Part shown: positions 43,805-52,760 of the stretch, piece after piece | Layout: each line of letters opens with the position of its first letter | Position numbering within the stretch: position 1 is the stretch's first letter | Assembly (NCBI RefSeq): GCF_040049275.1 | Contig: NZ_JBDZDT010000006.1 | Span: 186,001-250,000, forward strand | DNA length: 64,000 nt | Source of the DNA: Aquabacter sp040049275 | GTDB taxonomy: Bacteria > Pseudomonadota > Alphaproteobacteria > Rhizobiales > Xanthobacteraceae | Direction: 5' to 3' | Made by a program: the position numbers and the translations under genes | Notes under the pieces: model-generated | What the model was told of the DNA's origin: nothing | What the model saw: only the letters and a program-made list of their open reading frames with translations | The model's database searches: none

Positions 43805-43819
43805 TATAGAGCCTCTATA
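43805..43819. promoter_or_regulatory. AT-rich palindrome in the divergent importer/regulator region
   Basis: Perfect inverted repeat TATAGAG-C-CTCTATA lying between the importer operon promoter and the XRE-cupin gene. A related TCTCTATATA follows at 43832-43841. It may be a second operator, perhaps for autoregulation, or part of the regulator's promoter. Confidence 0.4.
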
Positions 43820-43892
43820 AGAGGTTGAAATCTCTATATATTTCTGACGCTGTTATTCGATACTGAACAACCTAAACACCAAGGGACGCCGC

Positions 43893-44441
43893 ATGAGCAT
43901 CGATGTGGGAGGCAGGCTCCGCTATCTGCGCCTGCGCTGCCAGATTTCGCAGCGAGAGCTCGCCAAGCGGGCAAAGGTGACCAATGCGACGATCTCGCTG
44001 ATCGAATCGAACCAGATGAATCCGTCGGTGGGTGCCCTCAAGCGCATCCTCGACGGGATACCAATCGGCCTTGCCGAATTCTTCGCGCTCGAACCGGAAA
44101 AGGAGGGCAAGATCTTCTTCCAGTCCGACGAGCTGGTTGAGATCGGCAAGGGCAAGATCTCCTATCGCCAGATCGGCGAGCACCATTTCGGCCGCTCCCT
44201 CCAGATCCTGAAGGAATGCTACCTGCCGGGCTCCGACACCGGCAAGGTGCCGCTCACCCATGAAGGCGAGGAAGGCGGGATCGTTCTGTCCGGGCGGCTC
44301 GAAGTCACCGTCGACGACGAGCGCAAGGTTCTCGGCCCGGGCGACGCCTACTATTTCGACAGCCGCCGGCCGCATCGCTTCCGGTGCGTGGGCGCCGTCG
44401 CGTGCGAAGTCATAAGCGCCTGCACGCCGCCGACCTTCTGA
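43893..44441 (+). CDS. XRE-family regulator with C-terminal cupin domain (PuuR-like)
   Basis: A 182-residue transcription factor. Residues 6-62 are a Cro/C1-type helix-turn-helix (LRYLRLRCQISQRELAKRAK, TNATISLIESNQMNPSVGAL). Residues 105-180 are a cupin ligand-binding barrel (HEGEEGGIVLSGRLEVTV, GPGDAYYFDSRRPHRF). Regulators of this form commonly repress polyamine or amino-acid catabolism and respond to the substrate. It is divergent from the importer operon with about 150 bases between them. It is the best candidate to bind the box shared by that operon and the aminotransferase gene. Confidence 0.92.
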   Translation: MSIDVGGRLRYLRLRCQISQRELAKRAKVTNATISLIESNQMNPSVGALKRILDGIPIGLAEFFALEPEKEGKIFFQSDELVEIGKGKISYRQIGEHHFGRSLQILKECYLPGSDTGKVPLTHEGEEGGIVLSGRLEVTVDDERKVLGPGDAYYFDSRRPHRFRCVGAVACEVISACTPPTF

Positions 44442-44722
44442 GGCGCCCCACCTGAGGCATTGTAAAGGCCGGTAGCCAGGAAAGAAGCAAGCATTCGCCG
44501 TGCGATCAACTGAAGCCATTCTCACGCGACAGGCGGACGAGCTTCGAAGGACCGTACGTTACGTCAACACGGCTTGTATCCCCGCCATGAGAATTGACGC
44601 TCGCGGCAGACCATGTTTGGCTTTGCGTGCCGCGTCGGCGCTGCCCGGCCGGTCCCTCCCCAGGCCCCGCCACCCGCCCCGGCGCAGCCCGGTCACCTGT
44701 TGCTGCCAGCCGAGGACGCCGC

Positions 44723-45856
44723 ATGCCCTTGTCGCGGAACACCGAACTCGTTTCCTGGATCGACTGCCCCGGCGGCGGCCAGGTCTGGATCGATGGCCAG
44801 ACGTTGTACGTCGCCCACATGTCGGCGCCGGCTGGCACGTCCATCTACGACATCGCCGATCCGAAGCATCCGCGCCTGCTTGCCCAGGTGGAGATCCCCG
44901 CCGGCTGGCACTCGCACAAGGTGCGGGTCAAGGATGGGCTGATGATCGTCAATCACGAGCGCCAGAAGCCAGACGCGGACATGAGTTTCGGCGGTGGCGT
45001 CGGCATCTATGATGTCTCGAACCCGGCCACGCCGAAGCTGATCCATAAATGGCGCACGGGCGGCACCGGGGTGCACCGCTACGATTTCGACGGCCGCTAC
45101 GCCTATCTCTCGCCGACCGCGGACGGAATGGTCGGCAACTTCGTGCTAATCCTCGACCTCGCCGACCCCGCCCGCCCGGTCGAGACGGGCCGCTGGTGGA
45201 TCCCCGGCCAGAACGCCGGTGCCGGCGAGACCTACCCCTGGGCTGACGATTATCCCAAGCCGCGCTGTCATCATCCGCTGCGGCAGGGGGACCGGCTCTA
45301 CGTGTCCTACTGGCACCACGGCTTCTTCATCCTCGACATCGCCGACATGTCCCGGCCGAAGCTGGTTTCCGCCCTCAACACCAGCCCCGCGCATCCCCAC
45401 CCCACCCACACCTGCCTCGTGCTGCCGGAACCGATCCGCGGCCGGAAGATCATGGTGGCGGCGGATGAGGACGTCTCGAAGCTGCGGCCCTCCCCGCCCG
45501 CCTTCGCCTGGGTCTACGACATCACGGATGAAACCCAGCCGTTGCCGATCGCGACCATCGATGTGCCCGGGATCGATCCCGACGGCGCCCCGCAGCCGAC
45601 CATGACCGGGTGCCATCAACCCTCCGAGGTCTTCACGCAGCCGGTCATCCCCTTCGCTTGGTTCGCACAGGGCCTGCGCCTGATGGATGTGAGCGACCCG
45701 TTCCGGCCGCAGGAAATCGGCTTCTACCAGCCCGATCCGCCGCCGGATTGCGAGCGCGCCTCCTCCAACGACGTCACCATGGATGCGCGCGGGCTGATCT
45801 ACCTGACCGACCGCCAGCGCGGCGTTCATATCATCGAGCACAAGCCAGGGGGCTGA
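44723..45856 (+). CDS. LVIVD-repeat beta-propeller protein
   Basis: A 377-residue protein built of LVIVD-type repeats (TSIYDIADPKHPRLLAQVEI, VGIYDVSNPATPKLIHKW, FFILDIADMSRPKLVSAL, LRLMDVSDPFRPQEIGFY), each a propeller blade. There is no signal peptide, so it is probably cytoplasmic. The start at 44723 has CGAGGACGC upstream; the 43 extra codons available before it are Pro/Arg-rich and do not look coding. It contains several His-rich segments (HSHKVRV, CHHPLRQ, YWHHGFF, HPHPTHTC) that could bind metal. The next gene, 5 bases later, encodes a Bug-type binding protein. The function is unknown. Confidence 0.88.
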   Translation: MPLSRNTELVSWIDCPGGGQVWIDGQTLYVAHMSAPAGTSIYDIADPKHPRLLAQVEIPAGWHSHKVRVKDGLMIVNHERQKPDADMSFGGGVGIYDVSNPATPKLIHKWRTGGTGVHRYDFDGRYAYLSPTADGMVGNFVLILDLADPARPVETGRWWIPGQNAGAGETYPWADDYPKPRCHHPLRQGDRLYVSYWHHGFFILDIADMSRPKLVSALNTSPAHPHPTHTCLVLPEPIRGRKIMVAADEDVSKLRPSPPAFAWVYDITDETQPLPIATIDVPGIDPDGAPQPTMTGCHQPSEVFTQPVIPFAWFAQGLRLMDVSDPFRPQEIGFYQPDPPPDCERASSNDVTMDARGLIYLTDRQRGVHIIEHKPGG

Positions 45857-45861
45857 GGGCC

Positions 45862-46851
45862 ATGACGCTGGAGATCACCCGCCGGACCTTGACCGCCGGC
45901 CTTGCCGCCACCGCCCTTGGCACTTTCTTCCGCAGCGCCCCGGCGCTGGCGGACTGGCCCGACCGGCCCATAAAGCTGGTCATCGGCTTCGGCCCCGGCG
46001 GGACGGTCGACACCATGGCACGCATCCTGGCCCAGGGGCTCAGCCCCCTGCTGGGCCAGCAGGTGATCGTGGACAACCGCCCCGGTGCCGGCGCCAGCAT
46101 CGCGGCCAGCGCGGTCGCGCGCGGACCAGCCGACGGCTACAGCCTGCTCTACGGCGTGTTTTCCCACGCCGTCGCCCCCGCGCTGATGAAATTGCCCTAC
46201 GACACCACGGCCGACCTCGTGGGCGTATCGGAGGTGGTGAAGGTTCCGGTGTTCCTGTTCGCCGCGCCGCGCACCCCCTTCAGCGACCTCAAGGGACTGA
46301 TCGCCGCCGCAAAGGCGGCGCCCGGTACCATCACCTATGCCTCAGGCGGCATCGGCTCGTCGGCCCATCTGGCGGGCGAGCTGCTCCAGCGCCGGGCGGG
46401 CATCAGCCTCGTGCACGTGCCCTATACCAGCGGCGGAGCGGCGCTCCAGGCGCTGCTGGCCGGCGATGTGCAGCTCCTGTTCGACACCCCGCAGAACGCC
46501 ACGCACAGCTTCCTCGACAGCAGGAAGATGAAGGCGCTGACCGTGATGGCCTCGGCCCGCCTGCCCAACTACCCGGATGTGCCGGCCATCAGCGAGGCGG
46601 GGCTCGGCGACGGGCTGGTGGTGGAAGCCTGGCAGGGCGTTCTGGTGAAGGCCGGCACGCCGCAGCCCATCATCGACACGCTTCACCGGGCGATCGTGAA
46701 GGTGATGGCCATGCCCGAGACCCTGCAGCGGGTGGAAGCCCTCTCGGTGGTGCCCGCGCCCAGCGACCCGGCCGCTTTCACCACCTTCTTCCGTTCGGAG
46801 GTGCAGCGCTGGACCCAGGTGGCGAAAGACGCCGGGGTCACCGCGCAATAG
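45862..46851 (+). CDS. Bug-family tripartite tricarboxylate-type solute-binding protein
   Basis: A 329-residue periplasmic protein. A signal sequence with a twin-arginine motif (TRRTLTAGLAATALGTFF, ending ALA) precedes the Bug fold (WPDRPIKLVIGFGPGGTVD, VIVDNRPGAGASIAAS, VHVPYTSGGAALQALLAGDV). Bug proteins bind carboxylates and related anions. Many lack an adjacent TctAB permease, as here. It is separated from the LVIVD-repeat gene by 5 bases, so both are probably expressed together. The ligand is unknown. Confidence 0.93.
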   Translation: MTLEITRRTLTAGLAATALGTFFRSAPALADWPDRPIKLVIGFGPGGTVDTMARILAQGLSPLLGQQVIVDNRPGAGASIAASAVARGPADGYSLLYGVFSHAVAPALMKLPYDTTADLVGVSEVVKVPVFLFAAPRTPFSDLKGLIAAAKAAPGTITYASGGIGSSAHLAGELLQRRAGISLVHVPYTSGGAALQALLAGDVQLLFDTPQNATHSFLDSRKMKALTVMASARLPNYPDVPAISEAGLGDGLVVEAWQGVLVKAGTPQPIIDTLHRAIVKVMAMPETLQRVEALSVVPAPSDPAAFTTFFRSEVQRWTQVAKDAGVTAQ

Positions 46852-46881
46852 GCCCAGCCAAGGTCGATATTGTTCTCGAAA

Positions 46882-47235
46882 ATGACGCCGGACCCCGGCT
46901 TCGTGAGCGGGCAGCGTTATCATCGCCATGAGGGCTCCGACTATCTGGCCGTCTATGAGATAGACGACCTCGGCACGATGACCGTGCAGGCCGCCACAAA
47001 GGTGAACACCCAGCCCTCCGAGCAGATCACTTGGATGCCGAAGAACGTCACGGGCTTCACCCGGTATCTGGCGAACGAGACCTCGGTACGCGCCAAGGGC
47101 GATGTTGATGCTGCAGTGAATGCCCCAGTGCTTTACGCCATCGCGTTCAACGTGCCGACGGAGGCGACCGCATACTCACGGGCCGATAACTTGGGCCAAG
47201 CGTATAGGCCATGCCTGCTATCGGCCCGCTCTTAA
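46882..47235 (+). pseudogene. gene fragment, dimeric ferredoxin-like (DUF4286-like) protein remnant
   Basis: A frame from ATG 46882 of 117 residues begins abruptly with PGFVSGQRYHRHEGSDYLAVYE, a stretch that in related proteins lies about 30 residues inside the domain. It continues with GTMTVQAATKVNTQPSEQIT and then loses similarity. There is no ribosome binding site. It looks like an internally derived piece of a longer gene that lost both ends. The family naming is tentative. Confidence 0.4.
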
Positions 47236-47332
47236 CAAGAGCAGGCGGCAGCAGGATCGATCATCCTTGAAGACCGTCGATGCAGTGCCGAGGTGCCGGC
47301 GACCACAGAATCTGACCGAAAAAGCCCCACCA

Positions 47333-47554
47333 TCACTTCCTGCTCGTAAAGTCCGACTTCTGGAACATCAGATCGATCTGGCGCTCCTCATCCGCCAAGC
47401 GGCGTTCGACCTCAGCGTTCTGGCCGGCGTGCTCCCAGAAGGCGTCGGCGTAGAAGGTGTCGTAATAGTTCTGCATCGTGTTCATGCCGACGTCGACGGT
47501 CACCGTGCCGAGCACGGCGCCGAAGAGGAGGAAAGCGGTCACCGGGTCCAACAT
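47333..47554 (-). CDS. small protein at the end of the RND efflux operon
   Basis: A 73-residue protein: an N-terminal hydrophobic stretch (VTAFLLFGAVLGTVTVDVG) and then a charged helix (AEVERRLADEERQIDLMFQK). AAAGGAGAA lies before the ATG at 47554, and the gene starts 14 bases after the RND pump stop. It may be an accessory single-pass subunit of the pump. I do not know a named family. Confidence 0.65.
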   Translation of the reverse strand: MLDPVTAFLLFGAVLGTVTVDVGMNTMQNYYDTFYADAFWEHAGQNAEVERRLADEERQIDLMFQKSDFTSRK

Positions 47555-47568
47555 CGGGCGTTCTCCTT

Positions 47569-50500
47569 TCAGAAGGTTTCGACAAGGCGGGTGGCGTCGC
47601 GCCCGACCAGCAGCCGCTCTACCGGCTTTTCGCCGAAGATGCGGAACAGGACCGGGGTGGTGAGGGTGTCGAGCGCGGTGGCGCTGACCAGCCCGCCGAA
47701 GATGGCGACCGCCACCGGGTGCAGGATCTCCATCCCCGGCAGGTCGCTGTCGTAGAGCAGCGGGATCAGCGCCAGCCCGGCCGACAATGCCGTCATCAGC
47801 ACCGGCATCAGCCGCTCGGCGCAGCCGCGCTCGATCAGGCCGCGGCCGAAGGGCATGCCCTCCAGCGCGAGGTTCAGGAAATGGCTGATCTTCAGGACGC
47901 CGTTGCGCACGGCGACGCCGGCCACCGCCACCATGCCGATCATGCTGGCGAGCCCGAGATCCACCCCCCACAGCCACATGGCCAGCACACTGCCGATCAG
48001 GGCCAGCGGCACGTTGCCCATGATGACGAGGCTGAGCGCGGCCGAGCGGTAGCGCTGGCGCAGCACGGCGAAGATCAGCACCAGCGAGAGCACCGACAGC
48101 GCCGGGATCAGCACCTGCGCCTGCTCCTGCTGGCGGAAGCTGCCCTCCAGGCTGGTACGGTAGCCCTGTGGCAGCGGCGTTGAGGCGACGATGGCGCGAA
48201 GCTGCTCCACCACATGGCCGGTGTCGGCCCCTTCGACATTGGCGCTGACCACGATGCGGCGCTTGCCGTCCTCGTGCATGATCTGGTTGGGGCCGGCGGT
48301 CTCCAGCACGGTCGCGATGGAGGACAGCGGCACCCGGCCGGCCGGGGTCTCCACCTCCAGCGCGGCCAGCGCCCCGGTGGTGCGATCGGCGTCGGACAGG
48401 CGCATCACCACGTCGATGCGGCGGCTGCCGTCGATCACCTGCGAGACGATGTGGCCGTTGGACAGGCTCTCCAGCGTGCGCGTCACCGCAGCCGGCGTGA
48501 TGCCGAACAGCTTGGCGCGGGCATAGTCCACCGTGATGCGGATCTGCGGCACACGCGCCTGCTGCTCGGCGAGCACGTCGACCATGCCGGGCACCGCGGC
48601 GAAGGACTGGCGGAAGCGGCCGGCCAGCGTGCGCAGCGTCTCCAGGTCCTCGCCGTAGATCTTCAGCACGATGGAGCCGCGCACCCCGTTGGCCGCGACC
48701 TCCATGCGAGAGGTGAGGAACTGGGTCACCGTCACGTCCACGGGCAGCCCGGCGAGGCGGTGGCGGATGTCTTCGATGATGACGGGCCGGGGGCGGCCGT
48801 CGGTGCGGATGGTCACCGGCAGCTCGCTGCTGGTGATCGGGTCGGCGTCCTCGTCGCCGTCATTGCGGCCGGTGCGGCGGGCGACCGTCACCACCTCCGG
48901 CACCTCCCGGAGGATGCTCTCGGCCAGCGCGCCGATGCGGGAGGACTCGCTGAGCGACAAACCGGGCTTGTTGAGCACCTGGACGTAGAGCGTGCCCTCG
49001 TTGAACGGCGGCAGGAAGGTGGCCGGCAGCAGCGCCACCGATCCCATGGTGGCCACGAACAGCACCGCTGTTCCGGCGATCAGCGTGCGCGGCCTGTCGA
49101 GCGCCCAGGCGAGCGCCCGTGCGTTGAGGCGCAGCATCGTGCGCACCAGCGCGCCCGGCGCGTCATGGGCGCTGACCACCGAGCCGGAGAAGGCATAGGC
49201 GCACAAGGCCGGGGTCACCGTGATCGACACCAGCAGGCTGACCAGGATCGACACCACGTAGGCGATGCCGAGCGGGGCGAACAGCCGTCCCTGCTCGCCG
49301 GGCAAGGCGAACAACGGCAGGAACACCAGCAGGATGATGAGCGTGGCGTAGACGATGCCTGAGCGCACCTCGTTCAGCGCCCGGGCGATCACCTGGAGCG
49401 CGCTGTGCGGCATGCCGGCGCGGCGGTTCTCGTCCAGCCGGCGCAGGATGTTCTCCACGTTCACCACCGCGTCGTCGACCAGCTGGCCGATGGCGATGGC
49501 GATGCCGCCCAGGGTCATGGTGTTGATGGACAGCCCGACCAGGTGGAACACCAGCACCGTGACCAGCAGCGACACCGGGATCGCCGCCAGCGAGATCGCG
49601 GTGCTGCGCAGGTTCATGAGGAACGCCATCAGCACCACGGCGACGATGATGATGGCGTCGCGCAGCGCATGCTCGACGTTGGACACCGAATTGTTGATCA
49701 GGTCGGCCTGATTGTAGGTGACCTTGCCCACGATGATGCCCGGAGGGAGCGCCTCCTTGAGGCCGGCCACCGCCTCCGCCACCAGCCGTGCCACCTCCAC
49801 CGTGTTGGCATCGGGGTGCTTGACGATAGACAAGAGGGCCGCCGTGTGGCCGTCGACGCTGCCCTCGCCGCGCTTGACCCGCGGCATCACCGCCACGTCG
49901 GCCACCTGGGACAGCGACACCGGGCGGCTGTTGCGGAAGGCGACCACCACATCGCGCAGATCGTCCAGGCTGGTGGAGCGGCCGACATTGCGGATGATGA
50001 ACTCGGTCGCCCCGAGATCGATGAAACCGCCCGAGCTGTTGGTGCCGAACTGGCCGACCGCGCCCTCGATCTGCTCCAGCGTGATGTCGAGCTGCCGCAT
50101 GGCGGTCGGGTTGGGCAGGATGGAGAACTGCCGGGCCGAGCCGCCGACGACATAGACCTGGCTCACCCCGGGCACCGCGAGCAGGCGCGGGCGCACCACC
50201 CAGTCGGCGGCGTCGCGGATCACCATGGGGTCGGCGGCAACACCGTCGACCGGCTGCCCCTCCACCGCCACCTGCATCACCAGCCCCATGACCGAGGCCG
50301 GCGGGGCGATCTGCGGCACCACCCCGGCGGGCAGGCGGTCCCGCGCCAGCGCCAGCCTCTCGCCGACCAGGATGCGGTTGCGAAACGGGTCGGTGCCCCA
50401 CTCGAACTCGACGTAGACGGCGGCAAAGCCGGGGGCTGAGGTGCTGCGCACCCGGCGGACGCCGGGCATGCCGTTCATCACCATCTCCACCGGGACGGTG

Positions 50501-50694
50501 ATGAGCTGCTCGACCTCCTCCGGCGCCAGGCCGTTCGCCTCCACGGTCACGGTGACCATGGGCGGGCGCAGCTCCGGCAGCAGGTCGATCGGCATGTTGC
50601 GGGCGACCAGCAACCCGTAGATCACCATGGCCGCCGTGACGGCGAGCAGGAACAGCCGCTTTTCCAGGCTGAAGCGCACGATGGCCCAGAACAT
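47569..50694 (-). CDS. RND efflux pump, heavy-metal (HME/CusA-like) family
   Basis: A 1041-residue inner-membrane proton-driven exporter with 12 predicted helices and two large periplasmic loops. The N-terminus (FWAIVRFSLEKRLFLLAVTA), the porter region (PIDLLPELRPPMVTVTVEAN) and GGIAIAIGQLVDDAVVNVEN, with paired Asp residues in helix 4, are typical of the HME group. The start at 50694 is chosen because upstream frame residues are not pump-like. The gene follows a small membrane protein gene by 5 bases and the adaptor gene. Substrate specificity cannot be inferred; the Met clusters expected for copper or silver were not evident. Confidence 0.93.
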   Translation of the reverse strand: MFWAIVRFSLEKRLFLLAVTAAMVIYGLLVARNMPIDLLPELRPPMVTVTVEANGLAPEEVEQLITVPVEMVMNGMPGVRRVRSTSAPGFAAVYVEFEWGTDPFRNRILVGERLALARDRLPAGVVPQIAPPASVMGLVMQVAVEGQPVDGVAADPMVIRDAADWVVRPRLLAVPGVSQVYVVGGSARQFSILPNPTAMRQLDITLEQIEGAVGQFGTNSSGGFIDLGATEFIIRNVGRSTSLDDLRDVVVAFRNSRPVSLSQVADVAVMPRVKRGEGSVDGHTAALLSIVKHPDANTVEVARLVAEAVAGLKEALPPGIIVGKVTYNQADLINNSVSNVEHALRDAIIIVAVVLMAFLMNLRSTAISLAAIPVSLLVTVLVFHLVGLSINTMTLGGIAIAIGQLVDDAVVNVENILRRLDENRRAGMPHSALQVIARALNEVRSGIVYATLIILLVFLPLFALPGEQGRLFAPLGIAYVVSILVSLLVSITVTPALCAYAFSGSVVSAHDAPGALVRTMLRLNARALAWALDRPRTLIAGTAVLFVATMGSVALLPATFLPPFNEGTLYVQVLNKPGLSLSESSRIGALAESILREVPEVVTVARRTGRNDGDEDADPITSSELPVTIRTDGRPRPVIIEDIRHRLAGLPVDVTVTQFLTSRMEVAANGVRGSIVLKIYGEDLETLRTLAGRFRQSFAAVPGMVDVLAEQQARVPQIRITVDYARAKLFGITPAAVTRTLESLSNGHIVSQVIDGSRRIDVVMRLSDADRTTGALAALEVETPAGRVPLSSIATVLETAGPNQIMHEDGKRRIVVSANVEGADTGHVVEQLRAIVASTPLPQGYRTSLEGSFRQQEQAQVLIPALSVLSLVLIFAVLRQRYRSAALSLVIMGNVPLALIGSVLAMWLWGVDLGLASMIGMVAVAGVAVRNGVLKISHFLNLALEGMPFGRGLIERGCAERLMPVLMTALSAGLALIPLLYDSDLPGMEILHPVAVAIFGGLVSATALDTLTTPVLFRIFGEKPVERLLVGRDATRLVETF

Positions 50695-50699
50695 GGCGC

Positions 50700-51242
50700 T
50701 CAGCGGCCCCCAACCATGCCGGTGAGCTGGAGCGACGCCAGCCGGGCCAGCCGCTCGCCGTACAGGATGCCCGCACCGGCGAGCGCCGCGACGACGGCGA
50801 CCAGCCACCACACCCAGCGGTGCGAGGCCGGGGCGGACGCCGGGGCGCTGACGATGTCGATCGCCGTCTCGATGCGGGCGGTGCCGCCCCCCAGCCCCAG
50901 CGACACGGTCAGCGGCCAGTGGCCGGCGGCGAGCGCCACGTGCGCCGCCTCGAAGAGGCCGTTGGATACCGGCTGCAGGATCCAGCGCGTTTTGCCGATT
51001 TCTACGGTCAGCTCGCCGACAGAGGCCGGCGCGTTGTCTTCGGCGCGGTCGACGAAGGCGAACAGATCGTCACCCGACAGCACCAGGACGATGTCGAGCC
51101 CGTCGACGCTGGTCACCACCCGCGGCAGCGGACCGGCAAGGGCGGCGGCAGCCGGCGGACCGGCCGAGGCGGCACCGGACAGGGCGGCGCCGACCGGAAG
51201 GAAGAGCAGAGCCAGAAGGGCGAGCGTGCGGATCAAGGTCAC
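50700..51242 (-). CDS. periplasmic/membrane accessory protein of the RND operon
   Basis: A 180-residue protein with an N-terminal signal segment (LIRTLALLALLFLPVGAAL), a beta-rich central domain (VDGLDIVLVLSGDDLFAFVD, ELTVEIGKTRWILQPVSNGL) and a C-terminal membrane helix (WVWWLVAVVAALAGAGILYG). It lies between the adaptor and pump genes in an operon with very short gaps. The topology of a periplasmic domain with a C-terminal anchor fits an accessory subunit. I do not recognise a family. Confidence 0.8.
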   Translation of the reverse strand: MTLIRTLALLALLFLPVGAALSGAASAGPPAAAALAGPLPRVVTSVDGLDIVLVLSGDDLFAFVDRAEDNAPASVGELTVEIGKTRWILQPVSNGLFEAAHVALAAGHWPLTVSLGLGGGTARIETAIDIVSAPASAPASHRWVWWLVAVVAALAGAGILYGERLARLASLQLTGMVGGR

Positions 51243-51257
51243 GGGGAAAGGCTCCGC

Positions 51258-52760
51258 TTATTGGTATTGCGCCAGCAGGCGCGCGCTGCGGACCACCACG
51301 CGGGCGCCGGGGTCGAGCCCGTCCACCAGCATGGTGCGGGCGTCCAGCGGCTCGGCCCGCACCGGGCGGGCACGGAAATGTTCGGCATCGATGTGCTCCC
51401 ACACCTCGTCGATGCCACCGGGACCGCTGACGATGCTCTCGTGCGGCACGGCGACGCCGTGGCCGGCGGTGCCGCCTGTGGTGACGAACAGGGTGACCGG
51501 CCGGCCGACGCGCAGGCCCTCCACCGGCGTGTCGATGACATATTGGAGCACCGCCGCCTGCTGCTGGGTGGCGAGCCCGGTGCCGACGAAGCGGACGCCG
51601 AGCGGCTTGCCCTCCGACGTCACCGCGGAGGCCGACGGCGCCACCGCCGCCGCCGCCGCTGCCGCCGGGTCGGAGGCCGAAGCCTCGATCCAGAGATGGC
51701 CGGGGTTGACGATCTCGAACGCGATCTGTCCGGGCTGGATCACCTGGCCGGCGACGACGGTGACCGACGACACCACGCCGTCGGTCGGCGCCCGCAGCGT
51801 CTCGCGGGTATCGATCAGCGGCAGCAAGGCGGCGCGCTCGCGGCGCAAGCCTTCCAGGTGCCGCCGCTCCTGCACCACCTTGCCGTCGCGGAAGGGCACG
51901 AACCAGAACTTCTGCAGGATCTCCAGGTTCTCGGTGGCGGCGCGGATATCGTTGGTGAGGCGCGCCACGTCGCGGCGGATCTGGGTGCGGTCGACCACGC
52001 CGATGGCCGGCACCACATAGGCCAGCACGTCGCCGCGGCGGACCCGCTGGCCCAGCGCCGGCAGGCCGGCATCGGTCGCCTCGACCCGGCCCGGGACGCT
52101 GGCCTCGACCAACCCCTGCGCGTTGGGATCGGCGATGATGCGGCCGGGAAGCTTGACGGTGACCGCATGCGCGCCGCCCTCGGCCGCCGCGGTGCGGATG
52201 TCGAGCAGGCGCTGCATCGCCTTGGGCACGAAGAAGCTGCCGTCGGCCTCGCGCTGTGGCAGGTCGCCCAGCAAGGGCGCCAGGATGCGCGGAAGTGCGG
52301 CCACCCTCGCCTCGTCGGCCGGCGGCTCGGTTGCCACCTCGACGGGCGGCGTGGGAAGCGGGGTCAGCGGCACCGGTTCGACGAATCGCTGCTGCAGCAC
52401 CAGGACCGGAACGGGCTGCGGCGGCTCGGGCTCGACCAGCGGGATGACCGGTGCGGTCGCCGGCGTGCCTGCGCTCACCGACGTGCCGTTGACGCCGAGC
52501 GCGTAGGACAGCTCCCAGCCGAACTGGCTCACCGCCTGCGTCGCCGAGGACGCCGCCCGCGCGGCGGCCGACCACACCGACCAGGCCCCGGCAGGCGGGG
52601 GCTCGGGCGCCGGCTCCAGCCGCGCAATCGTGTTCCAGGAGGGGGCCGCCGCCGCGGGCGGATCATCGACGGTTGGGTCGGGCGGCATCGCCCGCGCCGG
52701 CCCCTGGAGCATCATTGCGCCGAGAACCCCCACCGCCATCACCGCTGCTCGCCCCCGCAT
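51258..52760 (-). CDS. RND periplasmic adaptor (HlyD/CusB-like) with long N-terminal extension
   Basis: A 500-residue membrane-fusion protein. The signal peptide (AVMAVGVLGAMMLQGPARA) is followed by a Pro/Ala-rich extension of about 150 residues (PVPVLVLQQRFVEPVPLTPL) not usual in adaptors. The lipoyl/barrel-sandwich hybrid then appears (VEASVPGRVEATDAGLPALG, LRAPTDGVVSSVTVVAGQVI), with an alpha hairpin between (DVARLTNDIRAATENLEILQ) and a beta-barrel plus membrane-proximal domain. It connects the pump to an outer-membrane factor, whose gene is not in the operon. The start at 52760 follows GAGGGTGGC. Confidence 0.9.
   Translation of the reverse strand: MRGRAAVMAVGVLGAMMLQGPARAMPPDPTVDDPPAAAAPSWNTIARLEPAPEPPPAGAWSVWSAAARAASSATQAVSQFGWELSYALGVNGTSVSAGTPATAPVIPLVEPEPPQPVPVLVLQQRFVEPVPLTPLPTPPVEVATEPPADEARVAALPRILAPLLGDLPQREADGSFFVPKAMQRLLDIRTAAAEGGAHAVTVKLPGRIIADPNAQGLVEASVPGRVEATDAGLPALGQRVRRGDVLAYVVPAIGVVDRTQIRRDVARLTNDIRAATENLEILQKFWFVPFRDGKVVQERRHLEGLRRERAALLPLIDTRETLRAPTDGVVSSVTVVAGQVIQPGQIAFEIVNPGHLWIEASASDPAAAAAAAVAPSASAVTSEGKPLGVRFVGTGLATQQQAAVLQYVIDTPVEGLRVGRPVTLFVTTGGTAGHGVAVPHESIVSGPGGIDEVWEHIDAEHFRARPVRAEPLDARTMLVDGLDPGARVVVRSARLLAQYQ

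Noticed and set aside
43893..44441. Possible toxin-antitoxin or phage repressor because of the Cro/C1 domain
   Set aside because: The C-terminal cupin and the position divergent from a transporter operon fit a metabolic regulator. No toxin or phage genes are nearby.
46870..47235. Fragment taken as an intact small gene from a TTG start
   Set aside because: Similarity begins in the middle of a domain and no ribosome binding site is present, so it is recorded as a gene fragment.
49163..50776. Long minus-strand frame overlapping the RND pump in another frame
   Set aside because: It overlaps the conserved pump core and consists of Arg/Gly/Pro-rich sequence typical of a wrong frame.
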